A DNA stretch of 64,000 bases. Origin: Pholis gunnellus (taxonomy: Eukaryota > Chordata > Actinopteri > Perciformes > Pholidae). Position 1 is the stretch's first letter. The number at the start of each line of letters is the position of its first letter. The notes beneath the pieces are model-generated. The model did not search any database, was not told the DNA's origin, and worked only from the letters and a program-made list of their open reading frames with translations. The DNA lies in the NCBI GenBank assembly GCA_910591455.2, contig OU342819.1, positions 22,068,312-22,132,311 of the forward strand. Direction: 5' to 3'. Of the stretch, positions 46,018-57,091 are shown piece by piece. Made by a program: the position numbers and the translations under genes.

Positions 46018-46736
46018 AGTGGAGACTCGCTGCAGGTTGGTGTTGTGAAGATGTCGGTCTGAGGAACGTCCTCAAGGCGCGTTCACGTCGCGTTTGGTGT
46101 GAACGCACCTTTAGGATCAACCAATGACGTCACGTATGAGCCTCAAGACGCATTATTGTGGCTCTAGATCAAATGTTGATGACCTGGCAGTGGCAAATAT
46201 CTTTGGTCTTATATTTGATTTGATTACATTAATGTTAAAGTTGAGATTTACAAGAGATATAACTGCTGCTGTGTGAAGAGAATCCTGCTGTTAACAAGAA
46301 CCTGATGAGTTTAACGTGTTTACACCAAATGTTGTTGACCTTTAGTTCATAGAGCAGCACTTTAACATAAAAGTGATCAATACTGTTGAATTCATTACTG
46401 AACTTTGCGATTAAAAATTTTATTTATAATTTAGTATTTATGTATTTCAGACAGTACACAATAAAAACACGTTTATTCAACATGTGTTTTTATTGAATCA
46501 CCAGAAATGATTACTGAGAGAATAGAAATACTCAAGTGAAGTACAATTATCTGTTATTAGTACTAAGTAGAGTAGTTGAGTACAAGTACTTCGTTACTTT
46601 GCTCCTAATCACATTAATCGATCCTCAACACGCAGTAGAAGCTGTTAGCAGGAGCTAGCTGCTAACAGGCTAACGTTAGCTTAGCACGGACAACATGATC
46701 AGTACAGATGTTTCCAGCAGGAGAAAGAAAACCAAC
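46018..46736. other. Gene D intron 1, upstream part
   Basis: No gene. 46525-46680 is nearly the same as 57160-57360 (GTACAATTATCTGTTATTAG, GCTAGCTGCTAACAGGC). Confidence 0.6.
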
Positions 46737-46893
46737 CTGCTTCTCTCCGCAGCTCCATGTCGGCCTTTAAAACCACATCCAGCACTTTTCTCCTTTTCAT
46801 ATCCGGATATTGTCTCCAAATGTCCAATCAGAGGTCCGCGAGCCGCCGTTTCAATTCATGTTGAACATCCTGAACATCCTGAAATGTGGACAT
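46737..46893 (-). pseudogene. Leader exon-1, damaged copy 2 (gene D)
   Basis: From ATG at 46893 the frame reads MSTFQDVQDVQHELKRRLA, DL, then an in-frame TGA. A second frame holds GHLETISGYEKEK, like GHFERTITEYEEE in gene B, so indels have broken the exon. A later ATG at 46800 is in phase with the intact donor GAAGCAG|GTTGGT at 46737/46736 and would give a 21-residue leader ending LKADMELRREA. The product could therefore start there, or the gene may be untranslated. The TGA is shared with the copies near C and E. Confidence 0.6.
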
Positions 46894-47019
46894 TTTCCAC
46901 AGATCGAGTGAAAGAAGACCAAAGAAAACTACACTGTTTGTGTCCTTATTGACACTCAGCTACATGCTAACACAGCCACATGCTAACTGTGTTCCGACAG
47001 AGAACAGAGAGACCCGGAA

Positions 47020-47075
47020 GCACTAGCAACACTTCCGGTACGCTCCTCTGGCCTTCACAATAAAAGAGCGTTTTA
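47020..47075 (-). promoter_or_regulatory. Duplicated ETS-site promoter segment, copy 2
   Basis: TACCGGAAGT on the minus strand at 47031-47040, about 140 bases upstream of the damaged leader ATG. The segment is shared with 39883 and 57703. Confidence 0.45.
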
Positions 47076-47102
47076 AAAGTCCATTTGACCCGCAGTCCTT
47101 TG

Positions 47103-47663
47103 TATGGAAGCCCATTCCCACCAGCAAAATAAAATAAAAAATCCACCCAAAAAAAAATAAAAAAATAAAATATCCACCCAAAAAATAAATAATATTTATA
47201 TCCACCCAGAAAAAAAAAAAAAGATTATGTTTTTTTTTGTTTGTTTTTTGTAGCCGGAAAAAAGTAAAAAAAAAAGATCATGATGTTTGTTTGTTTTTGC
47301 TAGCAAAAGAGATTAGAAGTACGCATGCGCTTCAGTGACGATCTCCTTACAGGTCCCTTCATCCCCTCGCCAGTCTTTCCATGAAAACGAGATGCAATTC
47401 TACAAATTATTACTTAGAATGATATATAACATCTAACATTTACAAAAGTCACCAGTAATAGTTACCTTGTGTAGAATTGCATGTCGTTTTTTTTCCGGTA
47501 AAAAAAAACATCATAATCTTTTTTTTTTTACTTTTTTCCGGAACAAATACGACATGCAAAAAAAAACATAATATTTTTTTTTTTTTCTGTGTGGATTTTA
47601 TTTTATTTTATTTTTTTCGGGTGGATTTTTTATTTGATTTTGCTGCAGGAATGGGCTTCCATA
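47103..47663. mobile_element. MITE with 16-bp TIRs and 6-bp target duplication
   Basis: Ends are TATGGAAGCCCATTCC and GGAATGGGCTTCCATA, perfect inverted repeats that continue imperfectly (GCAAAATNAAATAAAAAATCCACCC). The element is flanked by CCTTTG at 47097-47102 and 47664-47669. The paralogous segment at 39937-39945 has a single CCTTTG, so it is the empty site. The interior is A/T-homopolymer-rich with further inverted repeats and no ORF. Superfamily unknown. Confidence 0.85.
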
Positions 47664-47669
47664 CCTTTG

Positions 47670-48699
47670 ATAAGATGGGTGGTGGAATGTAACGAAGTAC
47701 ATTAGACCCGGAAACACTAACAGTACATCTGCTCATCTGGCCTTCACAATAAAAGAGAAGCTCAGCGGTGGAACGTAACTAAGTACATTTACCTGTACGT
47801 GCAGTACTCAAGTACAACTTTACTTGAATATTCCCATATTATGCTACTTAATACTTCTTGACACGAACAACAATATTATTTTCATTAATGTGTAATATAC
47901 GTTTTATTACTTTTTAACATCGACAATATTACATTTATATTTCAGTTTCTATGTCAGTATCACTTCTTATACACTTTGTATTTTTGCTCTTTTATTTAAC
48001 TTTTCCATTTCAGTTGAATTATTTCCTTTATTTTTCTAACCTTGCTGTTATTGCTGTTCTACTTTACATCAGTATTACTTCTGTTACACTTGTTTCATTG
48101 TATTGTTCATATACATTCATATTTGTATTATATTCTCTTTGCATTTCTTCTGTTGTAGTCTTTGTGTGAATGAATTGTAGTTCTATCTTATTGTACTCAG
48201 AGGGAATTATTGTACTTTTTTTAATGCACTAGTTATTTGATAACTTTGGTTACTAGTTACTTGCAGAGTTTGAGGTGTTATATATATATATATTATCTAT
48301 ATGTCCAGCTAAACTTAGAAACTATGAATAAATACATTCAGAAATACTTGATTAAAGTCAATTGTGTCACGTTACAGTTAATCCCATTCAAGAATAAACA
48401 GAGAAATTATAAGACAGTATAAATAACTATGTAAAAATATGAGCATTATACTACAATTAAACAACAAATCATGAACAAATATAAATAAGAAATATGTTGA
48501 ATGATGGATATTACAATATAACAGCAAATAATAATCCTGAAAACTGGAATCTATGACTAAGAATATTTGTTGGAGCTATTTATTCGATATTAGTATTTTG
48601 TTATTTAATTCAGTAGTATTGTTTAATTATTCTAGATGTTTGATATATTAAGATTTCCTTTTCTCTTTAATAGTCATTTGTTTAGTGATATTAGTTTTT
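47670..48699. other. Intergenic, AT-rich
   Basis: A hAT-MITE-like stretch (GGTGGAATGTAACGAAGTAC at 47681) is followed by AT-rich sequence with short spurious ORFs. Confidence 0.5.
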
Positions 48700-48970
48700 G
48701 TTGTTTGGGTAAACGGGCACCTGTGGCTATATATAGGAGTAGATAGACCAGCATGCACCGGGGCTTATAGTGTTTACCAGCACAGGAGAGACGGTACGAC
48801 GGGAGCTCTCTTTGTTTGCTTGTTTGGTTCGGTTTACTTAAATAAAGAAGAAAAATCGGAATCCTGCACGGACAATCTACTCTACTGCCTGCGTAAAATA
48901 CCGACCACGGTGCATCAGTGGCGTTTGATTATTGTTTGTTTTATTTTGATTTATTCGACAAATGGCCACG
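48700..48970 (+). other. Possible solo-LTR-like segment
   Basis: A TATA-like GGCTATATATAGGAG (about 48724) is followed 115 bases later by AATAAAG (about 48840) in a compact, GC-richer segment. The promoter-then-polyA order is typical of an LTR. No clear TG...CA ends or target duplication were found. Confidence 0.25.
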
Positions 48971-50239
48971 ACAATATTAGAACATATGTCACCTTTAAGT
49001 TGTTAACGTCTGAATCAAACGTCTCTTTGTTTGAGCAGTCCTCAGGTCAAAGGTCATCGTAAAAAGACGGCTATAATTATTTCCAAAATAAATGGGTCGT
49101 ATTTATTTCACAGAAAATGACCGAGGAGGATTTTAACAAAGGTGAAGGTGACCGAAGAGTGAAGATCTCCAGAAAACTTTATGAAAGCTTTAATTCTTTA
49201 TAAACAAATTCACAAATCTGCATCCTGTTGATGTCAAATCAAACAGACAATGTTCAGCTTTTGAAACAATGAAGCATAAAAAGTAGCAACTCAAACAACT
49301 TTTCTGAAGAAGAAAACGTGGTTTAAGTGTTGCTTCATACAAAATCATAATAGACAAGATATGGAAATATGAAGCTATAATAAAGTGTAAGAAAACTGTC
49401 AATCTTGGAACTAATCAAATCCGCCTGAGGCCTAAAACTAGAGGAGCTACTGATATCAGCAGTAGTATCATTAGTAGAGTAGCAACAGATCACAACACTC
49501 ACACTTCAGATCAACACAAAGAGAAAAAAGGAGCAAATAGAACTTTTAGATCTCTGATGATCATTACTGTCATTTTATTATAGCAGCTGGTCTACAAGGA
49601 TCCAGACTTCGCCACCGTCCCAAAAATCATTTTAACGCTCTGAAGTCAGTAAAGCATTACAAATACTAAATGTTGTACTTTTACTTTGTTATAGTAATTT
49701 ATTGTGTTTTTTTCTTCATAAAAACACACAATTCAAATGATAAAGACATAAAATGTTGTGGTTTTATTGTAATAATTATTTTTAATGATGTGTTATAATG
49801 TGCTTAGAGTTCGTGTAAGGAAGTCAAACAGCTCATAATTAATTTCTAATATCTATTTTATATTCATGTGAAAACATCTCCTTCAAACTACTGGATTTAT
49901 TCAAGTTTATCACCAGTTTACAAAGTAACATTATCAGTGATCAGAGACTAGAAACATGTTTTACTGAATATTGGAGAAGAACCATCGTCAGTAAAACTTT
50001 ATTTACACTGTGATGGTTAACGTTGAACTGCTACAGCACTTGAAAGTCTTCCAAGGAGCGCGTCTCACAGTCCTTCACTCCGTGGGTGAAGACATTGAGG
50101 TCCAGGTTTCCCCCTTTACTGATAATAAAAAACGTGGAGTGATGGGTAAACAATCTATGTTTATCTCATCCTCATGTCTACAGTCATTCTTATTTTAAGA
50201 CGCAAATATCATAACATTTGTTATGTTGATATTAAGAGA
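48971..50239. other. Gene E 3' flank, no gene
   Basis: 49790-49920 is homologous to 17115-17235, part of the duplicated 3' flank of zinc-finger genes. The rest is unrecognised. Confidence 0.5.
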
Positions 50240-50610
50240 CAACTTCTTTACGTTGAACCATTTTGCATCCCTACACATCTCTGTGTTAATTACATTCATC
50301 AGAATTTCAAAGTACGCTTATTCGATAGAAACAGACTGGTATCATCAGCAAATTAAATAGTAAATAAAGTTTGGGAGACAAAAACTAGGTCATTTATATT
50401 AATAAGGAAAAGAAGAGGACCCAGGATTGATCCCTGTGGGACCCCACACCAGAGGTTTCCCTTTTGTACTAAAAACATACTGCACCATGAATGTTTGTGT
50501 ACCGTTACACAACTATGATTTGGCTTGTAAAACTGTATTATTAACCCTTGAAAGCGTTTGATGCATCCAGAAAAAAAAATCCTACTGTGAATATAATCTT
50601 ATCAACAAGT
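50240..50610 (-). mobile_element. LINE RT relic 3' of gene E
   Basis: GVPQGSILGPLLF-type motif on the minus strand at about 50405-50445. Homologous to 18240-18650 and 41370-41566. Confidence 0.75.
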
Positions 50611-50639
50611 TGTAAAATAGCCAAATGTGGCGAGATGTA

Positions 50640-50820
50640 GGGAAATCCATACAAGCGCTCATTGATATTGTTCCTTCATGTGTTCAGTTGAGCTGGCTGG
50701 AGGTTCTGCATCTCTGTTCTCCTGAGTCTGACTTTGATGAAGCTTTGAGGACTGATGACCAACACATTTATGTATTTTGACCGATAACGACGACAGACTG
50801 TTACTTTTGGTACAAACACA
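50640..50820 (-). pseudogene. Collapsed third finger array of gene E
   Basis: Minus-strand codons after the gene E stop include HKCVGHQSSKLHQSQTQENR and AEPPASSTEHMK, the standard end of a finger array and tail. Only fragments of the fingers themselves remain. Confidence 0.65.
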
Positions 50821-53036
50821 CTAAATGGTTTCTCCCCTGTACGAATTCTTGTGCTTGAAGTTCAACCCTGACTGAGGTTTTCTGGTCTCCTTCCAATCAT
50901 CACTGTCATCAGTCTCAGGTTCAGAAGAATCTCCAGTCTTGTCAACAGTGTCTGGTTCTGGATGTCTATCTGGATCTGAGTTCCTGTCTGGTTCTGGTCC
51001 TCCACAGTCCTCTCCATCAGCTTCTGTTTCCATCTGATCAGTTGAGCTGCTGGCTGGAGGTTCTGCCTCTTTGGTCTCCTCAGTCTGACTTTGATGAAGC
51101 TGTGAGGACTGATGACCGACACATTTATGTTTCCTGAGCTGATAAAACCAAGTGAACTTTTGGCCACAAACACTGCAGCTGAATCGTTTCTCTTCTGTGT
51201 GGTTTCTCATGTGTTCATTCAAGTTGCACTTGCCAGGGAATCTTTTACAACACAGTGAACAGTTGAATATTCTCTCTGCTGTGTGAATTCTCATGTGTTT
51301 CTTCAGACTTTCCTGGGAACCAAATCTTTTCCCACAATCAGAGCAGCTGAACGGTTTCTCTCCCGTGTGGGTTCTCATGTGTTTCTGTAAATTTCCACTC
51401 TGTGAAAAACATTTCTTACAAATTGAGCAAATGAATGGTTTCTCCCCTGTATGAGATCGCACGTGTATCTTCAGATGTGTCTTTTTCCTAAATCTTTTCC
51501 CACAATCAGAGCAGCTATAAGGTTTCTCTCCAGCACTACATCTGGAATCACTGACAGAAATATCATCATTATTCACAGAGTTTAAACCTGACTGAGGTTC
51601 TCTGGTCTCCGTCCAGTCATCACTGTTATCAGTCTCAGGTTCAGAAGAGTCTCCAGTCTTGTCATCAGGATCTGGTTCTAGATCTGAGTTCGTGTCTGGT
51701 TCTGGTTCTGGTCCTCCACAGTCCTCTCCATCACCGTCTATTTTCATCTGGTCAGTTGAGCTGCAGGCTGGAGGTTCTGCCTCTCTGTTCTCCTCAGTCT
51801 GAGTTTGACGAAGCTGTGAGAACCGACGACCAACACATCTATGATCTTTGAGCTGTTTACACCAAGTGAACCTTTGGTCACAAACACTGCATCTGTAGAT
51901 TTTGTGGACTTCCAGATGTTTTGTCAGATATCTCCTCCATGCAAACTCTTCACCACAAATTGTGCAATTAAACCGCGTTTGCATCGTGTGGATCCTCATG
52001 TGTTGAACCAAAGACTCGCTGTCATTGCAGTCTGTGTTACACACTGAGCAGCGGAACGGTTTCTCCCCTGAGTGACATGTCATGTGAGAACGTAAGCTTT
52101 CCTGCTCGTTAAATATTTGACCACAAAGTGAGCAGCCGAATGGTTTCTCTCCTGTGGGGGCGTTCTTGTGTGTCAGCAGAGTGAGACTGTCTTCAGATCT
52201 TTCGTGACACTCAGAGGAGCTGAAAGGTTTCATGTCAGTGTTACATCCTGGATCTCTGACAGAGACCTCCTCACTGTTCAGATGCTTCAGACCTGATTGA
52301 GGTCGATCACCTTCAACTCCGTCATCAGTCTTGGGTTCAGTTTCAGCCTCGTCATCAGAGCAGCTGAATGGTTTCTTGTTGCTATTAAATCCATCATTTA
52401 CAGAGACTTTTTTATTTCTCTGGTACGTGAACCCTGACTGATGTTTCCTGGTCTCTTTCCAAAACTCAACGTCAACACTGTCATCAGGTTCAGAGGACGG
52501 TTCAGTCTTGACATCAGCATCTGGTTCTGGATGTCTATGTGGATCTGAGTTCCTGTCTGGTTCTGGTCCTCCACAGTCCTCTCCATCAGCTCCTGTTTCC
52601 ATCTGTTCAGTTTGTCTTTGATGAAGTTGTGAGGACTGAGCTTCCTCTTCATCATCTTCACTCTTCACAGGAGTGAATGAGAACTTGATATCAGCCTCCT
52701 CCAGCCATTGAAGCTGCTCTCCCTCCTGACTGGTCCAGAGTTCCTCCTGGTCCTCTTTAATGTGGGGGGGCTCTGGGTCCTCCTGTTCCTCTTTAATGTG
52801 TGGGGGCTCTGGGTCCTCCTGTTCCTCTTTAATGTGTGGGGGCTCTGGGTCCTCCTGGTCCTCTTTAATGTGTGGGGGTTCTGGGTCCTCCTGTTCCTCT
52901 TTAATGTGTGGGGGCTCTGGGTCCTCCTGTTCCTCTTTAATGTGTGGGGGCTCTGGGTCCTCCTGGTCCACACTGGAGCTCCAGTCCTGCTGCTCAGGGG
53001 GAACCTCTTCTTTAACCACCAACAGCTGCTGGACGT
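50821..53036 (-). CDS. C2H2 zinc-finger protein gene E, two-module exon
   Basis: Phase-1 acceptor at 53036/53037, opening DVQQLLVVKEEVPPEQQDW. Six tandem QEDPEPPHIKE(E/D) repeats, the most in the window, precede VKSEDDEEE. Module 1 has a degenerate finger (FSSSECHERSEDS), three C2H2 fingers (helices EQESLRS, DSESLVQ, WRRYLTK) and a last one ending KDHRC. A second Ser/Glu linker leads to module 2: four C2H2 fingers (KKTHLKI, QSGNLQK, SQESLKK, GKCNLNE) and a last one ending RKHKC. A third linker runs into KNSYRGETI and a stop, where the frame slips off a finger. With the 21-residue leader from 57416-57479 the protein would be 759 residues. One exon carrying linker-array-linker-array shows that modules multiplied within the exon. 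Confidence 0.85.
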
Positions 53037-53660
53037 CTGCAGGAAACAGGAAACCAGATAATGTTAAAGTCAAGCTTAAAAATTACATTTTCATGATGTT
53101 TTTGTATCTGTAGCGTGATGCTAATACCAGTTTTAAGAAATAATAATTAATTAATATCAAAATATGTTAACAAGTATTTATAACTCAGTTATGTATCATA
53201 ATCCTATAACTTGGAATGAAAGATGATGATGGTACTCAGCTTTCACGATAAGACATCATTAGTAAGGGAATTTAACTTTAGACCCACTTTTGGAAAAATA
53301 GGGACAATTTAAAAATTCTATATTAATCTCAAAAATCTTAATCTCAGGGTCGCTACGGAGATGTTGTCATGGTGAACAGGGACCTATTGTTTCATAGACA
53401 CACAAATCAAATGATCAAGTTCTTTATAAATGGAATATTTATTAGACTGAAAAAACAGAATTAAAAAAATGAAAAGATAAAGAATATGATGAAGAGTACA
53501 ATGAATAACAATGGCCCACTGTGATGGAACACAGTGCTTCACTACGGTGACATGTTCACCCGTTTCTATTGTCAGCCCGTTTGGTGCTTTGACCCTCTTT
53601 GTGTTCGTAGAGAACACTTGAAGGTTTGAGGACAGATGTGTTAGTGTGACGAGGCTCAGC
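53037..53660. other. Gene E intron, nothing recognised
   Basis: AT-rich intronic sequence without a named repeat. Confidence 0.5.
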
Positions 53661-53671
53661 TGAGATGAGAG

Positions 53672-53964
53672 GAAGAGGCTGAGTGGAGGCTGAGTGGAGG
53701 CTGAATGGAGGCTGAGCGGAGGCTGAAAGGAGGCTGAGTGGAGGCTGAGTGGAGGCTGAGTGGAGGCTGAATGGAGGCTGAGTGGAGGCTGAATGGAGGC
53801 TGAGTGGAGGCTGAGTGGAGGCTGAGTAGAGGCTGAGTGGAGGCTGAGTGGAGGCTGAGTGGAGGCTGAGTGGAGGCTGAATGGAGGCTGAGTGGAGGCT
53901 GAGTGGAGGCTGAATGGAGGCTGAGTGGAGGCTGAGTGGAGGCTGAGTGGAGGCTGAGTGGAGG
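53672..53964. repeat. 11-bp minisatellite, ~26 units
   Basis: Unit GAGGCTGAGTG with GAATG, GAGCG, GAAAG and GAGTA variants, in the gene E intron. Confidence 0.95.
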
Positions 53965-54463
53965 TGTCAGTGGGCAGTTAGAACCTGTTGACCAGATGTT
54001 TTAGTGTGAACTCATGCTGCCCCCCCACCCTGTTCTCAGGTCCTTTATAAGCTCTAGAGACTCTCATCTCGTCCTCTGCAGACATCACTGCACTCTGTGT
54101 GAATAAATACTACAAAGACAAACTTCTTTTCTCAATGTTCCTTATTTCAGTATTATAGGACTCACTCGGTACGATCACACCACATATGAAAAGATGACAT
54201 GTGACCAGGTATAACCAGTGACTCACATCATTGATTCACGTCTATCAGTTAAATCTGTAGATTGACTTCTTTCATTAAATGTACATGTCAGAGAAGACTG
54301 AAGCAGCTTTAGATTAGTTTTAATTTAAATCTTTAGGTAACTCGTTTACATCTGTAAACTGTGTTGTTTTCACCTGACGGTTCTGACGGTTGGATGAGAG
54401 GTTCAGCTGTATGAAGCTGTTGCTCTGTGAGCCTTTAAATACTGTTCTAGTTGGTGATAGCGA
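53965..54463. other. Gene E intron, nothing recognised
   Basis: No gene or named repeat. Confidence 0.5.
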
Positions 54464-54657
54464 GGGGGGGGGGGGGCAGATTCTTCCATCAGAATCAGCT
54501 TTATTGGCTTCCACTTCGCTCTCGATGTACATACACACATTTACAATAAACAAGAAAAATATATATATATAAAAAATCAAAAAGGGCAAAAAAACAAACA
54601 AAAACATAAACATTTAACAATATGTACAATATAAGTAAAAACATCTATCCAAAAAAG

Positions 54658-54704
<47 letters not shown>

Positions 54705-54715
54705 GTGTATATATG
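54464..54715. repeat. G13 run and AT/TATG microsatellites
   Basis: A 13-base G run (54464-54476) and TATATA/TATG tracts (54558-54571, 54661-54715). AATCAGCTTTATTGGC (54492-54507) resembles the 3' tail of a fish LINE or SINE on the minus strand. Confidence 0.85.
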
Positions 54716-55072
54716 TGTGAACATAAACCTATAAACAACAAAGGCAGTGGAATTGAGGCGATAGTACCAGTAGTGGTAGTAGTGCAGTGTGACTGGTTCA
54801 TAATGTGTGAAGTCATTCTGCACTACCACCGTCTGATGCACCGCGATTATGACTCGATGCAGAAAACTCAACTGGAAATTTAAAACTCAGTTCTCAGTGT
54901 TGTGGTTCTGTGGCACCGGGCCGTTCTTTCCTTAACCGCTGCAGACGTGATACACGTGGGTCTTGTTTACGTGCTAAGCTATGCTAAATGCTAGCAGAGG
55001 CTGAGTGAGGGCGGCTGAGCTTCAGCAGCTGAGTATGAATACGATCTGACCGGCTCCTCCTGAAGTAGATTG
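54716..55072. other. Gene E intron, nothing recognised
   Basis: No recognisable feature. Confidence 0.5.
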
Positions 55073-55076
55073 CACA

Positions 55077-55124
55077 TATCTATAGATCTATAGATCTATC
55101 TATAGATCTATAGATCTATAGATA
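55077..55124. repeat. TCTATAGA palindromic repeat
   Basis: Repeated overlapping ATCTATAGATCTATAGA words, each self-complementary. Confidence 0.9.
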
Positions 55125-55402
55125 TGTGTATGTACCTATGCACATAATAAGTGAATGGATTGGATTAAACTCAGGTGAGGGGGGCATTCCTTCCCCCTCT
55201 TGGAGGTCTGTGTTGTGGTTGAGATAAACGTTACAGGCACAACAATTAACATCCAGTTTATAAGACACGAAACTATGACGATTAAAACAGAGCTGGTTAT
55301 CAGAACTATACAGAACTTATGCTCAACCGATGAGGTTCATGTCACGCTGCCGTGGAGACATCGGGTGCTGATGAATCGGAGTTCTACGAGGACGTGAGCA
55401 CC
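55125..55402. other. Gene E intron, nothing recognised
   Basis: No recognisable feature. Confidence 0.5.
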
Positions 55403-55520
55403 ACATGGGACCAGATACCGGTATCGGACCGCATGGGACCAGATACCGGTATCGGACCGCATGGGACCAGATACCGGTATCGGACCGCATGGGACCAGAT
55501 ACCAGATACTGGTATCGGTG
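55403..55520. repeat. 28-bp minisatellite with GATACCGGTATC palindrome
   Basis: About four units of GCATGGGACCAGATACCGGT plus ATCGGACC. Each unit holds the 12-base palindrome GATACCGGTATC; the last unit is altered to AGATACTGGTATC. Confidence 0.95.
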
Positions 55521-56129
55521 CACCGCTAATGGTAACCACGCAGTTCTAAACCAGCTGGAATAGCAGTACTTATACAACGAGCTAGATTATTAATACCTGC
55601 TAGAAGTCGTCTGAATGTTGTATCGTCATATCTTTGAGCTCTTGTCATCAACAGTGTTCTGGTTCTGATCCCCCGCTGCAGAGCTCTCCTGGTCTGGACC
55701 CTGAACACCTCATGCTGGAGGTTTAAGCTTCCTGTACGTAGTTGGATCCTTTGCAGCCATCACACGGCCAGAGAGACGTTCTCCACCATCATCACACATT
55801 CATATGGATCAGAAACCTCAGTGTGATGACCTCACATCAGAACCTGATCCTGGACCGGTCCCACCTGGAGCTAGCAGACTCAGTTCAGATTCGCTCAGTT
55901 CATTGCTTTGGATCCGAGTATTTCATTGATACTAGTACTCGTGTGGGTTCTTTTTCATCATAGTGTGAGGAAAACAAAGACGCTGCTCGATTATTCTTGT
56001 GTGTCAACGAACGAACAGTCTTTGTGGAGCAGCTGCTGCTCAGCAAACATGTTCTGTCTGCTCGTTGCTCACATGTTGTGATAAACTTACTTGTGACGGT
56101 TTTATTGTGTTTAAGACGATCAGAGTTCT

Positions 56130-56130
<1 letters not shown>
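55521..56130. other. Gene E intron, nothing recognised
   Basis: Short ORFs only, with no recognisable domain. Confidence 0.5.
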
Positions 56131-56131
<1 letters not shown>

Positions 56132-56184
<53 letters not shown>

Positions 56185-56220
56185 CACACAGAGAGAGGGT
56201 GAGAGAGAGAGAGAGAGAGA
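56132..56220. repeat. (TA)n and (GA)n microsatellites
   Basis: (TA)24-type tract to about 56180, then GAGA tract 56196-56221. Confidence 0.95.
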
Positions 56221-56576
56221 GCTGCAGCGCTGTAACTAACGTTAAGTCTGAAAAATAAAACTTGTAAAACGTTCCAGGAACTGTGTGTGTTTGAGTTCAT
56301 AGAGGAAGATTTGAGAGAAGATCTTCAGTATCAAACACATCCTTTCATTATTAAAGACTTTATTACTCTGTCATATTTTTAACTTAGCAACCAATTTACT
56401 TCCTGTTTACACCGGCAACCACCCGCATGCAGTGCACGTAAAGAGTCACGTGATATTGGTTTTTGTGTGGACGGAGATTGTTTTAGTTTTAAATGAGTAG
56501 TATGGACAGATAGTAGTAACTCTGGACAGGTTTTACTCATTTAGAACCGGTTATATATTAGAATACATATGTTGTC
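56221..56576. other. Gene E intron, nothing recognised
   Basis: No recognisable feature. Confidence 0.5.
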
Positions 56577-56598
56577 GGGGGGGGGGGGGGGGGGGGGG
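56577..56598. repeat. 22-base G homopolymer
   Basis: Uninterrupted G run; its length may be unreliable in assembly. Confidence 0.9.
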
Positions 56599-56791
56599 CC
56601 TCTCTACTCTACCAGCAGGTACGTCAAAGTGTTTCCAGGTCTAGAAATAGTATTTCATATTTTTCTGTAAAACAGCGCCTCCTCCAGTACACCAGCTACC
56701 GTTCAGGCGGAGAGTGGTACTGCAGGCTGAGAGACGGCGACAGAAAAACTGAATCAATTCAGTGAGAGGTTTATGAGAAAACTGCTGAAGA

Positions 56792-57091
56792 ACCACAGTA
56801 ACTGTAGGAAGTCACGGTGGTATTAGTACTTTATACCACAGTAACTGTAGGAAGTCACGGTGGTATTAGTACTTTATACCACAGTAACTGTAGGAAGTCA
56901 CGGTGGTATTAGTACTTTATACCACAGTAACTGTAGGAAGTCACGGTGGTATTAGTACTTTATACCACAGTAACTGTAGGAAGTCACGGTGGTATTAGTA
57001 CTTTATACCACAGTAACTGTAGGAAGTCACGGTGGTATTAGTACTTTATACCACAGTAACTGTAGGAAGTCACGGTGGTATTAGTACTTTA
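56792..57091. repeat. 43-bp minisatellite, 7 units
   Basis: Unit CCACAGTAACTGTAGGAAGT plus CACGGTGGTATTAGTACTTTATA. The units look almost the same, so the expansion is young. Confidence 0.95.

Noticed and set aside
46837..46845. In-frame TGA of the damaged leader as a selenocysteine codon
   Set aside because: The frame after it no longer matches the family until a second shift, so it is ordinary decay; no SECIS-like element was looked for successfully.
52708..53113. MKLLSLLTGPEFLL- and MCGGSGSSW-type ORFs on the plus strand (also at 32387, 43983 and 61934)
   Set aside because: Antisense reading of the acidic QEDPEPPHIKE repeat.
55742..55963. 73-codon ORF as a gene
   Set aside because: No domain, no splice context, and flanked by repeats.
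56577..56598. G22 run as a functional quadruplex site
   Set aside because: An isolated homopolymer whose length may be an assembly artefact; no gene start is nearby.
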